From the NCBI RefSeq assembly GCF_004000765.1, contig NZ_BILW01000027.1:1-64000 (forward strand): DNA of 64,000 bases, written 5' to 3'. The translations under genes and the position numbers were made by a program. The stretch comes from Paenibacillus chondroitinus NBRC 15376. GTDB taxonomy: Bacteria > Bacillota > Bacilli > Paenibacillales > NBRC-103111. Below are positions 1 through 7,296 of the stretch, piece by piece; position 1 is the stretch's first letter, and the number at the start of each line of letters is the position of its first letter. The notes below the pieces were generated by a model that ran no database searches, was not told the origin of the DNA, and saw nothing but the letters and a program-made list of their open reading frames with translations.

Positions 1-690
1 AACAATACATCCGATACGGACGCAACAAGCTCAACAGGGCCAAGTTCTTCAACGACCGGAGATAACTCCTCCACTAGCGGCAGTGACGCTACGAACTCAT
101 CGGACACAGATGCCTCCTCCAGCGCTGGCCCAAGCACTTCAACAACGGGGGACAACTCATCGACCACGAGAAGTACCTCCACGAACTCCTCTGACACCGA
201 CTCTACGGCAACAACAGGCGATAATGCTACCACGAATACGAGCAACGCAGACAATTCTTCCACTAACAATAATTCGAGCCACGCCGGCAGCGCATTGGAT
301 TCAAAAAGCTGTGCTACGAATGAATCCGATAATGAAAGCACCTCAAATAATACGTTTGATTACCATAGTGCATTAATGAGTACAGCCAACGGGTTGGCGA
401 GTTCAGCCAATAATTCTGCCAATACGGTCTCCAACGGAAACAGCTTCACAGTGGGCAATAGTACGCTTATTAACTTTAGCGATAATACGTTGCTGATCAG
501 TGTGTTGCTCCTCCTGTCGAAAAATTGCTGCTGCCATCCGGTCAGCTCAAATATTAAAGACGGGTGCAATTGTGGTGGCGGGAAAGGGTTATCCGGTTTG
601 GAAGGGCTTGTTACGAAGTTTTTGGAAGAGGAACGCGAAAAAAAACAAATGATGTTTGAGCTATTAAAACAAAACAATTCCATCAACTAG
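1..690 (+). CDS. Ser/Thr/Asn/Asp-rich repeat protein with C-terminal Cys cluster, 5' end cut off
   Basis: The frame is open from the window edge to TAG at 688-690, so the true start and any signal peptide are missing; 229 residues are visible. About the first 100 residues are almost only Ser, Thr, Asn, Asp, Gly and Ala, built on a 30-residue period. The second half is less biased: a hydrophobic run LLISVLLLL, a KNCCCHP cluster, a GCNC pair, then a charged helix around LEEEREKKQ near the C-terminus. The composition suggests a surface, spore-coat or matrix protein whose Cys cluster could cross-link or bind metal, but this is inference. I do not recognise the family. The next gene's ribosome binding site overlaps this stop codon, so the two are probably co-transcribed. 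Confidence 0.6.
   Translation, partial: NNTSDTDATSSTGPSSSTTGDNSSTSGSDATNSSDTDASSSAGPSTSTTGDNSSTTRSTSTNSSDTDSTATTGDNATTNTSNADNSSTNNNSSHAGSALDSKSCATNESDNESTSNNTFDYHSALMSTANGLASSANNSANTVSNGNSFTVGNSTLINFSDNTLLISVLLLLSKNCCCHPVSSNIKDGCNCGGGKGLSGLEGLVTKFLEEEREKKQMMFELLKQNNSIN
13..225 (+). repeat. 90-bp tandem repeat inside the Ser/Thr-rich gene
   Basis: The encoded motif SDTDA...STTGDNSST recurs every 30 codons: the first Asp of SDTD is encoded at 13, 103 and 193. Two units are complete (13-102 and 103-192). The third is shortened, reaching its TTGDN after only 23 residues. More units may lie upstream of the window. Tandem coding repeats of this kind often vary in copy number between strains. Confidence 0.7.
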
Positions 691-703
691 GAGGTGCACT
701 TCT

Positions 704-1060
704 GTGAGTCTAGTTAACAGTTCAAAATCACAATTCTCTTTTATCAAGAAAGAAAATCAAGACGACTTGGCCATTACGATTAACAACTCTTCGAAAGAAG
801 CGCGTATTCTTTCTTTGGCTGTAAGAGATGCCGACACAGGAAACAGGCTGCCCGCAACAATAAATGGAGAGTATCTAGCAGATGAGATGCAAATTCCCCC
901 GGAAACTCTGCGAGTTCTGCTCATTGATGTTTCTCACGCAAAACGTCAGGTAGTTGTTGAGTTCACACGAAACTCCTCCGGAAGCGGTATGTCGATTAGA
1001 CAAAAAAACAGTTCAATGAATGGCAAGGTTGTAGATTTTATTGAATTGCTTTTAAAATAA
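704..1060 (+). CDS. Small protein of unknown function
   Basis: 118 residues starting at GTG 704, with AGGAGGTG overlapping the previous stop codon and a spacer of about 7 nt. There is no signal peptide and no membrane segment. The sequence alternates polar and hydrophobic residues (LAITINNSS, ARILSLAVRD, LRVLLIDVS, RQVVVEFTR), which suggests a compact beta-rich fold. I recognise no family or catalytic motif. Tight coupling to the repeat protein in front suggests a shared role, perhaps a chaperone or partner of that surface-like protein, but nothing in the sequence proves this. Confidence 0.6.
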   Translation: MSLVNSSKSQFSFIKKENQDDLAITINNSSKEARILSLAVRDADTGNRLPATINGEYLADEMQIPPETLRVLLIDVSHAKRQVVVEFTRNSSGSGMSIRQKNSSMNGKVVDFIELLLK

Positions 1061-1161
1061 CAATCGTGATCAGACTTTTTCATTCGCTCGTGCGTCTTGT
1101 TATCGTGAAGGTTAGAACAAACACAGATAACTAGACCATAACGAATGAGGAGTGACGTGAA

Positions 1162-2289
1162 ATGAGAAAAAATCCTTTTAACATGTTGAAAATGAGTGTG
1201 CTCGGATGTGCGGTGCTGGTTGGCGTAAGCGGTGCTGTACTGACCGCAGGGTCAGCTTCAGCAGAAACAGTGACGGCTGTTCCTATCAGCGCGAAGGTGA
1301 CACCGATTGCCATCCAAGCCGCAGCGGTTCAAATGAAAGAGGTTGCGCTCACCTCCAAGACGGAAAACTTGAAGACGAATGTCAAAGTTCCTCAGCTTAC
1401 CGGGATGCTGGATGCGAAATATGAGGAGCAGTTGAACGATATTCTTTTGTCCCATGCGAATGAAGATTTGGCGAACTGGGAGAAAGAGGCGGATGAAGCT
1501 GCAGCTGATGCCAAAACCAAAGGATTTACGTATCGTCCTTATGAACTTACGATAATTTACAAGTTGAAGTTGGATGGAACGGGTTTCCCGGCCGGGCTCG
1601 TCTCCCTGGAAATAACTACGTACGGAGCCACTGGGGGAACTGGCATGCCGCGTGTTGATACCTACAATGTGTTAAACCGTGAAGAAGCCCAGCGGGTTAC
1701 CTTGCAGGATGTGCTTGGCGACAGTTACAAAGAAACCGTAGATGCTGGAGTTCGAGCGGCTATGGATGAGCATCCGGAGAACTATTTTAAGGACGATTTC
1801 AAGGGCATTGGAGAATCACAAGGCTTTTATGTGGAAAATGGCGAAGCGGTCGTCGTATTCCCGAAATATGCGATCGCACCGGGCGTGATGGGTTCACCGG
1901 AATTCCGGTTTCCACTGGCTGCGGATTTGAACATTCCGGTTAAAACGGAGCCGGCTCCCAAAGTTGCGATGGATTTGGCTTCTGGTGACCAAATAACGAG
2001 TGCAGAAGGCGTAAGCTTGGTGCCTTTCCGTAAGGTAGCAGAAGGTCTTGGTTATGAAGTAACTTGGAACCAAGCTACTTATGCGGCTGAAGTTCACAAG
2101 GGAGCGCAATGGACGAGTGTGACCGTGGGCAAAGACAGCTATTTTTATGCGAAAATGGCACCTGTGTCCTTGGGCGCAGCCCCGGTCATTCAGAATGATA
2201 TCTTGTATGTGCCGCTCAAATTCGTGTCAGACATCCTGAAAGCTGAAGTGAAAACAGGAGATGCCGGCGTTTTACACATTGAACAGTAA
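1162..2289 (+). CDS. Secreted DUF3298-type protein with copper-amine-oxidase-like C-terminal domain
   Basis: 375 residues from ATG 1162, with GAGGAG upstream. The N-terminus is a signal peptide: basic MRKNPF, a hydrophobic core to about residue 30, then an ASAE cleavage site. Residues about 60-255 resemble the DUF4163/DUF3298 pair found in RsiV and PdaC-type proteins, including the SLEITTYGATGG and LQDVLGD segments. Residues about 270-375 match the copper amine oxidase N-terminal-like domain (SLVPFRKVAEGLGYEVTWN, then YVPLKFVSDIL), common in secreted Paenibacillus proteins and thought to aid wall attachment or ligand binding. It should act outside the membrane; the ligand is unknown. It is monocistronic, with a terminator downstream. 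Confidence 0.8.
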   Translation: MRKNPFNMLKMSVLGCAVLVGVSGAVLTAGSASAETVTAVPISAKVTPIAIQAAAVQMKEVALTSKTENLKTNVKVPQLTGMLDAKYEEQLNDILLSHANEDLANWEKEADEAAADAKTKGFTYRPYELTIIYKLKLDGTGFPAGLVSLEITTYGATGGTGMPRVDTYNVLNREEAQRVTLQDVLGDSYKETVDAGVRAAMDEHPENYFKDDFKGIGESQGFYVENGEAVVVFPKYAIAPGVMGSPEFRFPLAADLNIPVKTEPAPKVAMDLASGDQITSAEGVSLVPFRKVAEGLGYEVTWNQATYAAEVHKGAQWTSVTVGKDSYFYAKMAPVSLGAAPVIQNDILYVPLKFVSDILKAEVKTGDAGVLHIEQ

Positions 2290-2312
2290 CTCCCTCATAA
2301 GCTTATAACCAC

Positions 2313-2357
2313 GAAGCCTCTAGTCCGCCCAAATAAATGGGTGAGCTGGAGGCTTTT
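2313..2357 (+). terminator. Intrinsic terminator after the DUF3298 gene
   Basis: Imperfect stem AAGCCTC...GAGGCTTTT with an inner CCC/GGG pairing, followed by a T-rich stretch, 24 bases after the stop. Confidence 0.65.
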
Positions 2358-2447
2358 CTATATCACATATTTGAAAGCGTTTGCGTATACTATATTATCT
2401 CGTAAAAGATCTCCTTTTACGTTGCCAAAACTTGTAGGAGGTGGAAG

Positions 2448-2774
2448 ATGACCATGTATTTGAAAAATGGATTGTCGGCGTGCATGGGACTCTGGTTTCT
2501 GGTCAGCCCCTGGGTGTTTGGATTTGAGGCTCAAACGAATGCGTTTTTTGTCTGTGTGCTGCTTGGAAGCGTGCAATTCGTGGGATCGCTGCTCGCTTTA
2601 GGCAAGTCAGGAAAGCGGGTCTGGCAGAACTGGCTGTGCCTGTTGATTGGTGCCATTTTTATTCTCTTTCCGAATGTGTTCTACGTAGAGTTGATGGCCT
2701 ATTTCTTATTTGTCGTGCTTGGTTTCTTGACCATTCTCATCAATTACGCGAATTTGTATGCCGACGAGCAATGA
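2448..2774 (+). CDS. SPW-motif small integral membrane protein
   Basis: 108 residues preceded by an AGGAGGTGG ribosome binding site. It carries one clear SPW motif (GLWFLVSPWVFGF) and a second, degenerate half around CLLIGAIFILFPNVF. Hydrophobicity supports four membrane segments, near residues 8-24, 30-50, 62-77 and 82-100. SPW proteins are small inner-membrane proteins of unknown function, usually with two copies of the motif. The distance to the next gene (52 bases) allows co-transcription with the methyltransferase gene. Confidence 0.75.
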   Translation: MTMYLKNGLSACMGLWFLVSPWVFGFEAQTNAFFVCVLLGSVQFVGSLLALGKSGKRVWQNWLCLLIGAIFILFPNVFYVELMAYFLFVVLGFLTILINYANLYADEQ

Positions 2775-2826
2775 TCAATTATACTGATGTTAAGTACCAA
2801 CTTTCTATAGGAGGAAACACATAGAT

Positions 2827-4899
2827 ATGCTCCGTTCATTAGAACTGATACACAACTATCGAGCAGGGGACACCGCAGCAGCTTCTGAGCATAAATGGCT
2901 ATCCTACATGGTTTCGGCGGAAGAGCGCATCGTGAACTTCGAGCGGATTCAGTCGATCCAGGAGCTGGCTCAGGCGAACCCTGTTCTTGATTATGTCCAG
3001 CGGACCTTGCTAAGGTTGGACGAGCTTGCTTTGTCTTTTTGGAAGAAGGAAGTGTTGGAAGAAGTATTGATCTGGTCTGAGGTCTCTAAAGGAGGTACTC
3101 TGAGGGATCGCTTCACGTGGCAGAATCAAGGCATACATCTCTATGTACATAATCAAGGCTCCGCCCAACTGTACAAGCTTCATGCTGGGAATTCAAGTGA
3201 TAAATCGGCTGTGATACATACGTTAATCTATACGCACGGGCTCATTGGACAGACGATTCGAGGGGAAGTCCCCCTGCGGGAACACGCTCCGTTAACCCAA
3301 TTAGTGGAAGATCGCTTGCTATCGGCAGATGAGTTAAGGGATTTGCTTCTGGCGCTGAACGAGTGCATCATTGCGGCGGTTTCGGAAGAGCTTTGGCTTT
3401 CGGTCAGCAGTCAAGTAAGGTCGTTGATTGAGAAGATTTTATTAGGAGCATTGAAACCAGAGATTTCTTTGAAAGACAGGTTGGCTAAATTACGCGGCAA
3501 CTCTATCCGAAAAGGTGAAAATTTCGAGCGGGACTATCAACGGATTTTGGATGAAGCGCCTGATCTGCTAAATGGTTTAGGGGCTTTTTTGGAAGCGACA
3601 ACCTTATGGTATGTAGAAGCGGCTTTTCAGGATTTTACATTAAGGCAGATGGTTCGTGTATTTCTGATAATCCAAGAGGCCTGCCGTGAAGGGGATTCGG
3701 TCCGCCATATCAGCTTTGAGCCCTTCATGAATATTTTGTATTACGATTACAAAGGCAGTAAGAAAGTCAACGTCTACAAGAAACGGATGATCGAAAAATA
3801 TGTGGATGAGATGACGTGGGAAGAAATAGCCGAAGGAAAACTGGCGTGGAGCAACGGCCACTTGAAGCACCTCATTGAGCGGAAATCTCAACTTGCGGAT
3901 ACCGTGTTTTTTACATGCCAATTTTCCCCTGCTGCAGAGAAGTTGATTGAATTCTGCGTAGAGGCCGAGAAGTCCCCGTTATATGAAAAGGCTGTGCTGT
4001 TGCTATTCGATCTGTTTGAATTGCGGAGAGATGCCTACGACCGTTTTCACAATGAAGAAGATTATTTGACCACAATGAATCAGACGGCCGATTATAAGAA
4101 GTTGATGCTGGACTACGTTGTTGGGAAGCGTGTTGTCGATATCGGTCCGGGCGGTGGTGTCATGCTCGATCTGATTGAACAGTATTTGCCGGACAAGCAT
4201 CCCATTGGGATTGATATTTCCTCAAACGTGATCGAGGCGCTGGAGCGCAAGAAGCAGCTGGAAGGTCATCAATGGACTGTTCTGAAAGGGGATGCGCTTG
4301 ATCTGAAGCAGTATGTGGAACAAGGAACCATTGATACGGTCATCTTTTCTTCCATCCTCCACGAGCTCTACTCCTATATCCCTTATGAGGGGCGAAAATT
4401 CAACCATGCGACCATTGCTGCGGCACTGCGCAGCGCTTATGATGTTCTCTCGCCTGGCGGGAGAATCGTGATTCGCGATGGGATTATGACGGAGCCTGTC
4501 GAGCAAAAGCGAACAATTCACTTTTTGCAGAACGGGGATATGACGCATCTCGAACGGTATGCAAAGGATTTTGCCGGACGAGAGATCAAGTATGAGGTTG
4601 TTGAGGCGGATAAAGTGGTTATGCCCGTGAATGATGCGATGGAGTTCCTCTATACCTATACATGGGGCGAGGAAGCGTATGTACATGAAGTGCAGGAACA
4701 ATTCGGTTACTTTACACCGAGTGAATACACAGCTTTTATCCATCGTACGCTGGGACCTGAGGCCAAAATTATTGAGAACAGGCATTTCCTGCAGGAAGGA
4801 TACACGGAAGCGCTGAAGGGCAAAGTAAAACTGCTGGATGAAAGTGGAACCGCGGTTGCGCTGCCGGACAGCACTTGTTTAATAGTCATCGAAAAATAG
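2827..4899 (+). CDS. Large protein with C-terminal class I SAM-dependent methyltransferase domain
   Basis: 690 residues from ATG 2827, after TAGGAGG. The C-terminal third is a class I methyltransferase: motif I VVDIGPGGG near residue 436, the acidic GIDIS loop about 20 residues on, GDALDL, and IFSSILHELYSYIP in the motif IV region. These bind S-adenosylmethionine. The first 420 residues are mostly helical and match nothing I recognise; they are much longer than the N-terminus of an ordinary methyltransferase and may recognise a macromolecular or lipid substrate. The gene ends about 110 bases before nrtR, which has its own promoter, so a link to NAD metabolism is only positional. The substrate is unknown. 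Confidence 0.75.
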   Translation: MLRSLELIHNYRAGDTAAASEHKWLSYMVSAEERIVNFERIQSIQELAQANPVLDYVQRTLLRLDELALSFWKKEVLEEVLIWSEVSKGGTLRDRFTWQNQGIHLYVHNQGSAQLYKLHAGNSSDKSAVIHTLIYTHGLIGQTIRGEVPLREHAPLTQLVEDRLLSADELRDLLLALNECIIAAVSEELWLSVSSQVRSLIEKILLGALKPEISLKDRLAKLRGNSIRKGENFERDYQRILDEAPDLLNGLGAFLEATTLWYVEAAFQDFTLRQMVRVFLIIQEACREGDSVRHISFEPFMNILYYDYKGSKKVNVYKKRMIEKYVDEMTWEEIAEGKLAWSNGHLKHLIERKSQLADTVFFTCQFSPAAEKLIEFCVEAEKSPLYEKAVLLLFDLFELRRDAYDRFHNEEDYLTTMNQTADYKKLMLDYVVGKRVVDIGPGGGVMLDLIEQYLPDKHPIGIDISSNVIEALERKKQLEGHQWTVLKGDALDLKQYVEQGTIDTVIFSSILHELYSYIPYEGRKFNHATIAAALRSAYDVLSPGGRIVIRDGIMTEPVEQKRTIHFLQNGDMTHLERYAKDFAGREIKYEVVEADKVVMPVNDAMEFLYTYTWGEEAYVHEVQEQFGYFTPSEYTAFIHRTLGPEAKIIENRHFLQEGYTEALKGKVKLLDESGTAVALPDSTCLIVIEK

Positions 4900-4932
4900 G
4901 CTGCTGCGATTTGTCATTCTGGAAAAAAACTA

Positions 4933-4961
4933 TTGCACGCGCCTTTTTAATATGTCATAAT
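4933..4961 (+). promoter_or_regulatory. Candidate SigA promoter of nrtR
   Basis: TTGCAC (4933-4938), a 17-base spacer and CATAAT (4956-4961). Just downstream, TATC-AAAAC-GATA at 4967-4979 is a small inverted repeat that could be an operator for autoregulation by NrtR. Confidence 0.45.
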
Positions 4962-5012
4962 GAGAATATCAAAACGATAATATGATTAATCGCATCCAAG
5001 CAGGTGATCGCC

Positions 5013-5780
5013 ATGAACGCAGAAAATGAAAGCAATTATCAAGCCAGCAAATATCGCACGCCAGACGGTGCGCCTGCCGACATCGTGATCTTCACCATCA
5101 CTTCCGAAGGCAAGGAGTCTACGAAGAAGTCGCTCCCGCATAGAGAGCTGCAAGTGCTGCTCATTCAAAGAAAGCAGTGGCCATTCGAAGGACAATGGGC
5201 GCTGCCAGGCGGATTCTCGTCCGAAAACGAAACGATTCAGGAGAGCGCGCGGCGCGAGCTGACGGAAGAAACGGGAGTTTCCGATGTCCACCTTGCCTAT
5301 TTCAACGTGTACAGCACGCCGAAACGCGATCCTCGGGGGTGGATCATCTCCCACGCGTTTTTCGCGTTAGTGCATGAGCGCTTTCTGGAGAAGCGCCAAG
5401 CAGCTGATGATGCCGCAGATGTCCGGCTGTTTCCTGTGGAGGAAGCACTCGCGATGGATCTTGCGTTTGACCACGAAATGATCGTACGTGATGCGCTTGC
5501 CCAAATTCAGACGAAGATGCTTACGACAACGATTGCCAAAGAGTTTTTGTCCGAGGAATTCACCATCAGCGAATTGTATCAAGTGATTCAGACAGTCGTC
5601 CCGACCTTCAACGAACGAAATTTTATCCGTAAAATTACTTCTACACAGAGCCGCAAAGGGATTATTGAAGAGGTTCTGGACCACAACGGACAAGGCAAAA
5701 TGTCAAATCGCTATTCCCAACGTGCGGCTCAGCTCTACCGTTTCACTGATTATGTGCCTCAGCTGTCCATTTACAGCTAG
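5013..5780 (+). CDS. nrtR: NrtR, Nudix-type transcriptional regulator of NAD metabolism
   Basis: 255 residues from ATG 5013; a GTG nine bases upstream sits inside the AGGTGA ribosome binding site and is less likely. The N-terminal Nudix domain carries a complete Nudix box at residues 67-89 (GGFSSENE...RELTEETGV), so both the Glu pair and Arg-Glu are intact. After about residue 165 comes a winged-helix domain (FTISELYQVIQTV, then FIRKI), the architecture of NrtR. Known NrtR proteins repress NAD biosynthesis genes and sense ADP-ribose or related NAD derivatives. The next three genes are all NAD salvage genes, which supports the call. The intact Nudix box leaves open residual hydrolase activity. 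Confidence 0.85.
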   Translation: MNAENESNYQASKYRTPDGAPADIVIFTITSEGKESTKKSLPHRELQVLLIQRKQWPFEGQWALPGGFSSENETIQESARRELTEETGVSDVHLAYFNVYSTPKRDPRGWIISHAFFALVHERFLEKRQAADDAADVRLFPVEEALAMDLAFDHEMIVRDALAQIQTKMLTTTIAKEFLSEEFTISELYQVIQTVVPTFNERNFIRKITSTQSRKGIIEEVLDHNGQGKMSNRYSQRAAQLYRFTDYVPQLSIYS

Positions 5781-5795
5781 GCCTCTCTTTTACCC

Positions 5796-5824
5796 TTTGA
5801 TATTGTCTTATTAATACTATCAAA
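5796..5824 (+). promoter_or_regulatory. Candidate NrtR operator upstream of pncA
   Basis: Inverted repeat TTTGATA (5796-5802) and TATCAAA (5818-5824) in the gap between nrtR and the nicotinamidase gene. The same TATC/GATA core lies after the nrtR promoter. Assignment to NrtR is inference from position. Confidence 0.4.
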
Positions 5825-5850
5825 TATACTAAATCAAGGAGTTGGTTAAG

Positions 5851-6393
5851 ATGAAAGCATTGATTATTATTGACTATACGGTCGATTTTGTTGACGGGAA
5901 GCTTCCATGCGGGGATCCTGGTATTGCCATAGAAACACGGATCTCCGAGATCACGGAGGCATTCGTAGAACAGCAGGATTTCGTCGTTATGGCGGTGGAT
6001 CTGCATGATGAACAGGACCCGTATCATCCGGAGACGAAGCTGTTCCCGCCGCACAATATTCGAGGCACAGCGGGCCGCGATTTATACGGCCGGTTGAATA
6101 CCGTGTATGAGCAGCATAAAAACGATATTTATTGGATGGATAAAACGAGATACAGCGCCTTCTGCGGTACGGATTTGGAGCTGAAGCTCAGAGCCAGGGG
6201 CATTCAGGAGCTTCATCTGATTGGCGTCTGCACAGATATTTGCGTGCTGCACACTGCGGTGGATGCTTACAATAAAGGCTTTGACATCGTGGTCCATGAG
6301 GACGCGGTTGCCAGCTTTAACGGCCAAGGCCATGAATGGGCTTTGCAGCATTTTGAGGGCACACTTGGGGCTAAAGTTGTTCGCGGTTGGTAG
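5851..6393 (+). CDS. pncA: Nicotinamidase-like cysteine hydrolase (isochorismatase family)
   Basis: 180 residues from ATG 5851, nine bases after AAGGAG. It has the family's catalytic triad: Asp8 in IIIDYTVDF, Lys98 in WMDKTRYSAF, and Cys131 in GVCTDICVLHT. Asp50 and His52 (VDLHDEQ) are likely metal ligands of the nicotinamidase type. The reaction would be nicotinamide to nicotinate, the first step of the deamidating salvage route, in the cytoplasm. The location between nrtR and nadE-pncB gives strong support over other isochorismatase-family functions. Confidence 0.85.
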   Translation: MKALIIIDYTVDFVDGKLPCGDPGIAIETRISEITEAFVEQQDFVVMAVDLHDEQDPYHPETKLFPPHNIRGTAGRDLYGRLNTVYEQHKNDIYWMDKTRYSAFCGTDLELKLRARGIQELHLIGVCTDICVLHTAVDAYNKGFDIVVHEDAVASFNGQGHEWALQHFEGTLGAKVVRGW

Positions 6394-6456
6394 TATGAAA
6401 CAGCAGCATTAACTGGAATGCTAGGATTATCCAATATGATGAAGGAGATGTCCCCA

Positions 6457-7290
6457 ATGCCACATACGACACAAGCTGAAATTCAAACCATATTGCATGT
6501 AGAAAGCGAAATTAACCCGGAGAACGAAATTCAACGCCGTATCCAGTTTCTTAAAGAATATCTTCGCTACACAGGAGCCAAAGGGTACGTGCTGGGCATG
6601 TCCGGAGGCCAAGACTCCACATTAGCAGGCAAACTGGCTCAAATGGCGATCGATGAAATGAATGCGGAAAGCGGCAAGGATGCTTATCAGTTTATGGCGG
6701 TTAGATTGCCCTATGGCATTCAAAAAGATGAAGAAGACGCGCAGGCAGCCATTCAGTTCATAGCGGCTAGCCGAGTTGTCACGGTCAATATTCAACCAGC
6801 CGTCGATGCATCGGTGAAGCAATTTGCGGAAGCGACAGGTGAAACGCTGAGTGATTTTCATAAAGGGAACGTTAAGGCTCGCGAGCGTATGAAGGTGCAG
6901 TATGATTTAGCTGCGCATTATGGGCTTTTGGTGCTAGGGACGGATCATGCCGCTGAGGCTATTACGGGTTTTTATACGAAACATGGGGATGGCGCCTGCG
7001 ATGTAGCTCCGATCTATGGGCTAGATAAACGGCAAGGCAAGGAACTGCTCAAGCGGTTGGGATGCCCGGAGCATTTGTATTTGAAGAAGCCTACGGCTGA
7101 TTTGGAGGATTTGAAGCCCGGTCTTCCGGATGAAGATGCCCTTGGTGTTAGCTATGTGCAATTGGATCACTATCTGGAGGGCCGCCCCGTTCCTGCCGAT
7201 ATTGTTCAGAAAATTGAGGAACGTTATGCGATTACGGAACATAAACGCAGAGGACCGGTAACCTGCTACGATACTTGGTGGAGAGGATGA
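6457..7290 (+). CDS. nadE: NH3-dependent NAD+ synthetase
   Basis: 277 residues if started at ATG 6457, which follows AAGGAGATG; an in-frame ATG at 6418 would add 13 residues but has no comparable ribosome binding site. The ATP pyrophosphatase loop SGGQDST is present near residue 49, and the protein aligns by eye with Bacillus NadE throughout (FLKEYLRYTGAKGYVLGMSGG near the N-terminus, GTDHAAEAITGF later). It amidates nicotinate adenine dinucleotide to NAD+, using ammonia because no glutaminase domain is attached. The stop is six bases before pncB, so the two are translationally close. Confidence 0.95.
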   Translation: MPHTTQAEIQTILHVESEINPENEIQRRIQFLKEYLRYTGAKGYVLGMSGGQDSTLAGKLAQMAIDEMNAESGKDAYQFMAVRLPYGIQKDEEDAQAAIQFIAASRVVTVNIQPAVDASVKQFAEATGETLSDFHKGNVKARERMKVQYDLAAHYGLLVLGTDHAAEAITGFYTKHGDGACDVAPIYGLDKRQGKELLKRLGCPEHLYLKKPTADLEDLKPGLPDEDALGVSYVQLDHYLEGRPVPADIVQKIEERYAITEHKRRGPVTCYDTWWRG

Positions 7291-7296
7291 TTTGAT

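Noticed and set aside
1-229. CRISPR array suggested by the short repeats at the window start
   Set aside because: The repeats are in frame, 90 bases long and code for a Ser/Thr-rich protein; there are no constant repeats with unique spacers.
2372-2385. Possible cre site TGAAAGCGTTTGCG before the SPW gene
   Set aside because: Only 12 of 14 positions match, and the gene has no clear link to carbon metabolism.
4222-4785. Minus-strand open frame of 187 codons
   Set aside because: Antisense to the methyltransferase domain, without a ribosome binding site; a shadow of the real gene.
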